From NCBI RefSeq assembly GCF_002051585.1, contig NZ_MZGX01000001.1:124001-188000 (forward strand): a DNA stretch of 64,000 nt, written 5' to 3'. Below are positions 60,266-64,000 of this stretch, piece after piece. Each line of letters opens with the position of its first letter. Positions within the stretch are counted from its first letter, which is position 1. The DNA is from Ruminiclostridium hungatei (GTDB lineage: Bacteria; Bacillota; Clostridia; Acetivibrionales; DSM-1351). The notes beneath the pieces were generated by a model. It made no database searches. It saw nothing but the letters and a program-made list of their open reading frames with translations, and was not told where the DNA came from. The position numbers and the translations under genes were made by a program.

Positions 60266-60587
60266 TCCAATCAATGAAGAATTTGACCTCCAGGCCGAAA
60301 TTGAAAAGTTGCTGATAGCAGCAGGCATTACGCATGAAAGAGAGTGCTATCTTGGTAGAGGAAACAGGGTTGACTTTCTCACTTCAAATGATGGGATTGC
60401 TATTGAAGTTAAGAAAGGCAAGCCAAATAAAATGCAGGCAATAAGTCAACTTCGAAGATACTCTGAATTTGACCGAGTAAAGGGAATTATTCTTGTTATA
60501 GAAAAGAATATGGACATTCCAAAGATATTGAACGGCAAACCTTGTGTTTCCCTGGGATTAAATAAACTGTGGGGGATTGCACTATGA
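60219..60587 (+). CDS. PD-(D/E)XK-type nuclease-like protein, 122 aa
   Basis: Start at the ATG after GGAGGAG. The sequence REcYLGRGNRVDFLTSNDGIAIEVKKGKP (upper-case residues around Asp and E-V-K) matches the PD-(D/E)XK core: Asp in VDFL, then Glu-x-Lys in IEVKKG. Helical N-terminus. It lies two genes before an SNF2 helicase, a common phage pairing for nuclease and helicase. Confidence 0.65.
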   Translation: MALQQIIDVLKTLRINPINEEFDLQAEIEKLLIAAGITHERECYLGRGNRVDFLTSNDGIAIEVKKGKPNKMQAISQLRRYSEFDRVKGIILVIEKNMDIPKILNGKPCVSLGLNKLWGIAL

Positions 60588-60862
60588 TCAATACAATTAA
60601 TCCAAAAGTCGCAAAATTATATAATAGAGATATTGAAGGCAATTTACAGGAGATTCCGAACTTAATTCAAGATATAACTCTTTCATTCAATGAATCTGAA
60701 ACAGAGCATAGCGACTTGACTCCACCATTAGAATGCTCAATTGAAATGTCTATTACCTTTATATCCGCTAAAGAGATAAATGTCGTAGTTGGCTTTGATG
60801 CATTTAAGCATAAATCAAATAATTGGCGAAAGATGCATGGCCTCCCCATGAGCAGGAGGTAA
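60584..60862 (+). CDS. phage protein, 92 aa, function unknown
   Basis: Overlaps the nuclease-like gene stop (ATGA). Beta-rich C-terminal half (CSIEMSITFISAKEINVVVG) ending in a basic stretch. No motif recognised. Confidence 0.5.
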   Translation: MINTINPKVAKLYNRDIEGNLQEIPNLIQDITLSFNESETEHSDLTPPLECSIEMSITFISAKEINVVVGFDAFKHKSNNWRKMHGLPMSRR

Positions 60863-60865
60863 TCC

Positions 60866-62614
60866 ATGATTCCAGCATATTTAAACAAAATAGAGACTGC
60901 TGACTATTTTTATGGCTCACTTGAGTATGAGCAGGATACCGATTCTTGGGTAATAGAAGGCGAACCTTGTATTATTGACATGGCAAAAAGGATATTCCCC
61001 GGATGCTCAGGCAAGGGTTCAGGATTGGCCAGATTCCAGAACACAAAACGAATCAACGGGGATTTAAACTGGCTGATGCAGAGATATCCTCTTCAAATTA
61101 AGCAACCAGAGCTATGGAATTCGTCATATGAGCAAGCTGTTGAGCATGTTATAAAGCGGCAGGAACTCAATGAGCGTCCGTATAGGGTAAGGCCTTCCAT
61201 GGACTTTATTGGCGAACTGAAGGGGTTTCAAGAGGAAGGGCATACTTTCATGCTTCATAATAGTCGAACACTTTTGGCAGATGAAATGGGTTTAGGAAAG
61301 ACTGTTCAGGCAATTGCTTTTCTTGCATCTACTCAAAGCTATCCTGCTCTGCTTATAGTCCCCCCGCATTTAATACGCAATTGGCAGAAAGAGATAAACA
61401 AATTTTTGAAGCTCCCTCGAAAAGTGGTTTCCTTATTTGAAGAAAACGAGAAAGAGTCTGTGCATGTTATTAAGGGATTAAGACCGTACAAGTTGCCAGA
61501 GGCAAGTATATATATCATCCATTACCTTTTGCTTAGGGGCTGGAAAAATGTTCTGCCTGAAATTGGATTCAAGGCTATCATATTGGATGAAATCCAAGAG
61601 CTGCGCCATACCGGCACCGAGAAATACAGTGCGGCATCCCTGGTAGCTTCCAGATGTGAAAATGTAATAGGCCTATCGGGTACTCCAATATACAACAGGG
61701 GCGGTGAAATTTGGAGTGTAATGAATATAATAGAGTACCACTGCTTAGGTGACTGGGACAGTTTTACACGGGAATGGTGCTTTGGTTATGGTTCAGATGT
61801 AGTCAAGAATCCAGACTTATTGGGTGACTATCTCAGGCGCGAAGGACTTATGCTCAGGCGGCGAAAGGCAGACGTGCTTAAAGAACTTCCTCCAAAACGC
61901 CGGGTTGTTCAGACGATTGATTTTGATACCGGCACCTACAGTAACCTTATTCAGTCTGCTGTAAGCAAGGCCAAAATGATTGATAGTATCAATGATCGTT
62001 TTGAAAAAGGGAGAATGTCCAGGGATATTGTAAATGAAACCAGACAGGCCATTGGTATTGCAAAGGCTCCATATGTGGCTGAGTTTGTCAAAATGCTACT
62101 GAATGCCGGGGAACGAATTCTGCTTTTTGCTTATCATCATGCGGTCTGGGAAACGTTCAAGGAAGAGCTGGAGGAGTTTCATCCAGTATTCATTACGGGA
62201 AAAGAAACTTTAAATCAAAAAGATGAATCCGTATGGGCTTTCAAAAACGGAGAGACGAACCTGTGCTGCGTTTCTCTCCGAGCTGCAGCAGGTATTGATG
62301 GATTGCAAGGTGCTTCTTGCGTTGTTTTCGGTGAACTGGACTGGTCGCCAGCAATACACAGCCAAGCAGAAGATAGGGTACAAAGAATTGGCGTAGACGA
62401 AAACAAAGATTCTATCCTGTGCTATTACCTTGTGGCTGAGGAAGGCACAGATGAAACCATTCAAGAATTCCTTGGCCTGAAGGTTTCTCAATTCGTTGGA
62501 ATCATGGGGGACAAGACAGAAACTGAGGAAGATAAAATGCTGGCTCAACAGAAGGCAACGGAACATATGAACAAGATAGTTGAGAAGTTGAAAGGGGGAG
62601 TGACATATCAATAA
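60866..62614 (+). CDS. SNF2-family DNA helicase/translocase
   Basis: 582 residues. Walker A DEMGLGKT (139-146), motif II DEIQ (241-244), motif III GLSGTP, motif V/VI region AGIDGLQGAS and HSQAEDRVQRIG. The N-terminal 110 residues are a variable domain seen in phage members. Likely remodels or unwinds phage DNA during replication or recombination, possibly with the nuclease-like protein upstream. Overlaps the ssb gene. Confidence 0.88.
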   Translation: MIPAYLNKIETADYFYGSLEYEQDTDSWVIEGEPCIIDMAKRIFPGCSGKGSGLARFQNTKRINGDLNWLMQRYPLQIKQPELWNSSYEQAVEHVIKRQELNERPYRVRPSMDFIGELKGFQEEGHTFMLHNSRTLLADEMGLGKTVQAIAFLASTQSYPALLIVPPHLIRNWQKEINKFLKLPRKVVSLFEENEKESVHVIKGLRPYKLPEASIYIIHYLLLRGWKNVLPEIGFKAIILDEIQELRHTGTEKYSAASLVASRCENVIGLSGTPIYNRGGEIWSVMNIIEYHCLGDWDSFTREWCFGYGSDVVKNPDLLGDYLRREGLMLRRRKADVLKELPPKRRVVQTIDFDTGTYSNLIQSAVSKAKMIDSINDRFEKGRMSRDIVNETRQAIGIAKAPYVAEFVKMLLNAGERILLFAYHHAVWETFKEELEEFHPVFITGKETLNQKDESVWAFKNGETNLCCVSLRAAAGIDGLQGASCVVFGELDWSPAIHSQAEDRVQRIGVDENKDSILCYYLVAEEGTDETIQEFLGLKVSQFVGIMGDKTETEEDKMLAQQKATEHMNKIVEKLKGGVTYQ

Positions 62615-63035
62615 AACAATACTCATGGGTCGCCTTACTAAGGAGCCTGAACTCAGATATACAACAGGTAACAACACAGCAGTCGCAAGTTTTACTCTGG
62701 CTGTAAATAGGAGATTTGCGCAAGAGGGTCAGCCAAAGGCAGATTTCATAAACGTTGTGGCATGGAGTAAAACGGCTGAGTTTGTGGGAAAGTACTTCAC
62801 AAAGGGAATACAGGTAGCTATAGTTGGCAGAATCCAGACAAGGACCTGGGATGACAACGAGGGTAAGAAGCACTATGTTACGGAGGTTGTAGCGGAGGAG
62901 GCTTATTTTGCAGATAGTAAGAGAAGCGGAGAGACGGGGGGCGGAAGTCCGGCACCCAGAACCTATTCCGAGAATCCTCCATCATCGGGAGATGGTTTCT
63001 ATCCAATTGACGAGGATGATGAGCTTCCATTTTGA
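62607..63035 (+). CDS. ssb: single-stranded DNA-binding protein
   Basis: Oligonucleotide-binding fold GRLTKEPELRYTTGNNTAVASFTLAVNRRF with INVVAWSKTAEFVGKYF and VAIVGRIQTR, and the acidic tip DEDDELPF that binds partner proteins. The family starts M-N-K-x-I-L-M-G-R-L; here INKTILMGRL is encoded, with an ATC codon (62607-62609) at the initiator position and GGGGGAG 6 bases before it. The only ATG (62625) has no ribosome site and would lose the first strand. So an AUC start, or a base error, is likely. Confidence 0.85.
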   Translation: MNKTILMGRLTKEPELRYTTGNNTAVASFTLAVNRRFAQEGQPKADFINVVAWSKTAEFVGKYFTKGIQVAIVGRIQTRTWDDNEGKKHYVTEVVAEEAYFADSKRSGETGGGSPAPRTYSENPPSSGDGFYPIDEDDELPF

Positions 63036-63051
63036 AAGGATGGTGTAAAGG

Positions 63052-63228
63052 ATGATAAAGAAAAAATCACGGTTTAAGCAATTGCTTTGTAAGCACAACT
63101 TTATACATGCAAGAAAAGAGAGCATGTATCATTCTATATCTGGTGAAACAATTTATATAGTCTGTGAGCATTGTGGGAAAGTTAAGTCCTCATATTACAG
63201 AGAATATGAGGGGATGGGATATAAATAA
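63052..63228 (+). CDS. small phage protein, 58 aa
   Basis: GTAAAGG before the ATG. Basic N-terminus (MIKKKSRFKQ), one CEHCGK knuckle and Cys13. Function unknown. Confidence 0.55.
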   Translation: MIKKKSRFKQLLCKHNFIHARKESMYHSISGETIYIVCEHCGKVKSSYYREYEGMGYK

Positions 63229-63359
63229 AGGATATTAGGCTATTACGTAAAGGAGTGAGGTAATTGGTTGATGCTGATAAACTCAAAAGTTTTGATTTTG
63301 ATTCAGGAATTGGAAAAAGAATCAGATAATTCGTGAAATGAATAGGAGGTGTGATATAA

Positions 63360-63515
63360 ATGAGTTTAAATTATTGCTGTGATTGCAGATTTATCAATTA
63401 TTCAGAATTGAATCAAGAATGGCAATGCTGGAAGGATAACGGCTTCAACGAGGGATGCCCTTTAAATTATTCTCAAAGGGGTTGTAACGAATTTGAGCCC
63501 AAAGACATACAGTAG
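63360..63515 (+). CDS. small Cys-rich phage protein, 51 aa
   Basis: AGGAGGTG before the ATG. Five to six Cys residues (NYCCDCRFI, WQCWKD, EGCPLN, GCNEF), probably metal-binding. In the gap before it (63229-63359) a 20-22 codon reading frame may exist, but it is too short to call. Confidence 0.55.
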   Translation: MSLNYCCDCRFINYSELNQEWQCWKDNGFNEGCPLNYSQRGCNEFEPKDIQ

Positions 63516-63517
63516 TA

Positions 63518-63751
63518 CTATTTTTTACTGGTTAAGTCTTTAGCAGTGGACGCTAGGTCAAAAATATCTCCCGCAATCCTGGATTTTTTTCGGGCAGACC
63601 TTCTACTATCTCCTGCTACTAATGCAAATCTATATACTAACTTGCGGATTATTAATTTAATGATAGCCGGAACAAGCATTACAGCAAAAATCGGGAGAAA
63701 TACCATTATGGGTTCCCGAAAAGCTTTTATAACCACAAATATATCAAACAT
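63518..63751 (-). CDS. small membrane protein on the opposite strand, 77 aa
   Basis: AGGAG 6 bases before the ATG. One or two hydrophobic helices (about 14-45), then a basic/polar tail (SRRSARKKSRIAGD). It is the only minus-strand gene in the right half of the prophage and is convergent to the early operon, so it may be a lysogeny-time gene such as superinfection exclusion (inference). Confidence 0.65.
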   Translation of the reverse strand: MFDIFVVIKAFREPIMVFLPIFAVMLVPAIIKLIIRKLVYRFALVAGDSRRSARKKSRIAGDIFDLASTAKDLTSKK

Positions 63752-63873
63752 TTTGTTCTCCTATTCATGTAAATTTTACAAATATTATACAGCAGCCGAC
63801 AAGTAATGTAAAGCAGGGACAAGGAGATTCCAGTTCACATTCAAAGCATAGAAACATAGAAAGGGTGATTTAT

Positions 63874-64000
63874 TTGAAAGCAATAACCATTTGGCAACCG
63901 TGGGCATCACTTATTGCTTGCGGAGCTAAAAAATATGAAACCAGGTCATGGCCGACCAAATACCGTGGGCCGATAGCAATACATGCAGCGGCACAGAAGC
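63874..64000 (+). CDS. ASCH-domain phage protein (runs off the right edge)
   Basis: TTG start after AAAGGGTGATT. The 42 visible residues contain TIWQPWASLIACGAKKYETRSW and YRGPIAIHAAA, the ASCH/PUA-like RNA-binding fold opening. Common in phage early regions; exact role unknown. Confidence 0.8.
   Translation, partial: MKAITIWQPWASLIACGAKKYETRSWPTKYRGPIAIHAAAQK

Overview
The window comes from an endospore-forming, low-to-moderate GC Firmicute. Two complete gerA-type germinant receptor operons, a CotJC-like manganese catalase and many clostridial-style accessory proteins point to class Clostridia, probably the Ruminiclostridium/Acetivibrio side. That genus-level placement is inference from style, not from a marker gene. 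The window has two parts: about 30 kb of chromosome (1-30616) and the first 33 kb of an integrated temperate phage or related element (30617-64000, right end not reached).

Chromosome, 1-30616. The start holds the end of a HAD hydrolase, a small zinc-ribbon protein, and a racemase/DinB pair. Next is a four-gene peptide-sensing/export type module: MacB-like permease, ATPase, OmpR regulator and histidine kinase (2215-7420). A methyltransferase and an exported amidase-domain protein (7726-9876) are interlaced with two related miniature transposon-like elements, whose ends supply the stop codons of neighbouring genes. A first ger operon (10068-14183, minus) and a second (17959-22192, plus) bracket a cell-wall block. 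That block has a 3D-domain protein, a c-di-AMP riboswitch leading into dapB, and a DacF-like protein in which all three penicillin-binding motifs are altered. After that come a DUF2971 protein, an SDR oxidoreductase, a Pepco-like protein paired with an HEXXH peptidase, the Mn catalase, a lipoprotein, small membrane proteins and an SH3-NlpC/P60 wall hydrolase.

Junction, 29903-30810. There is no gene here. It carries tRNA-Trp 3' fragments, terminators and two copies of a repeat whose ends imitate a tRNA T arm. The 45-nt tRNA-Trp 3' half at 30617-30661 is the likely attachment site, with the integrase beside it.

Prophage, 30811-64000. From left to right: integrase with an inserted helix-turn-helix; CI/Cro-type switch; Rha antirepressor; a complete Agr-type signalling module (AgrB, AgrD-like pre-peptide with Ser in place of Cys, a kinase-less membrane receptor, and a tandem-HTH regulator with its own operator/promoter switch); a MazF toxin fused in frame to a P22/KilAC antirepressor; a ~730-nt highly structured noncoding region containing a tRNA-like element; a Spo0A effector-domain protein; an acyl-carrier-like protein without its attachment Ser; a run of small early genes; a recombination set (ATPase, YqaJ exonuclease, RecT, SSB); replication (DnaD-like initiator, helicase loader, beta clamp); DNA modification (C5 methyltransferase with an internal repeat array, helicase-methylase fusion, split PAPS-reductase-like gene); a radical SAM protein; and a PD-(D/E)XK/SNF2 pair. 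No terminase, capsid or tail genes are reached. The Agr-like module, the structured RNA and the toxin-antirepressor fusion are the strongest candidates for new biology.
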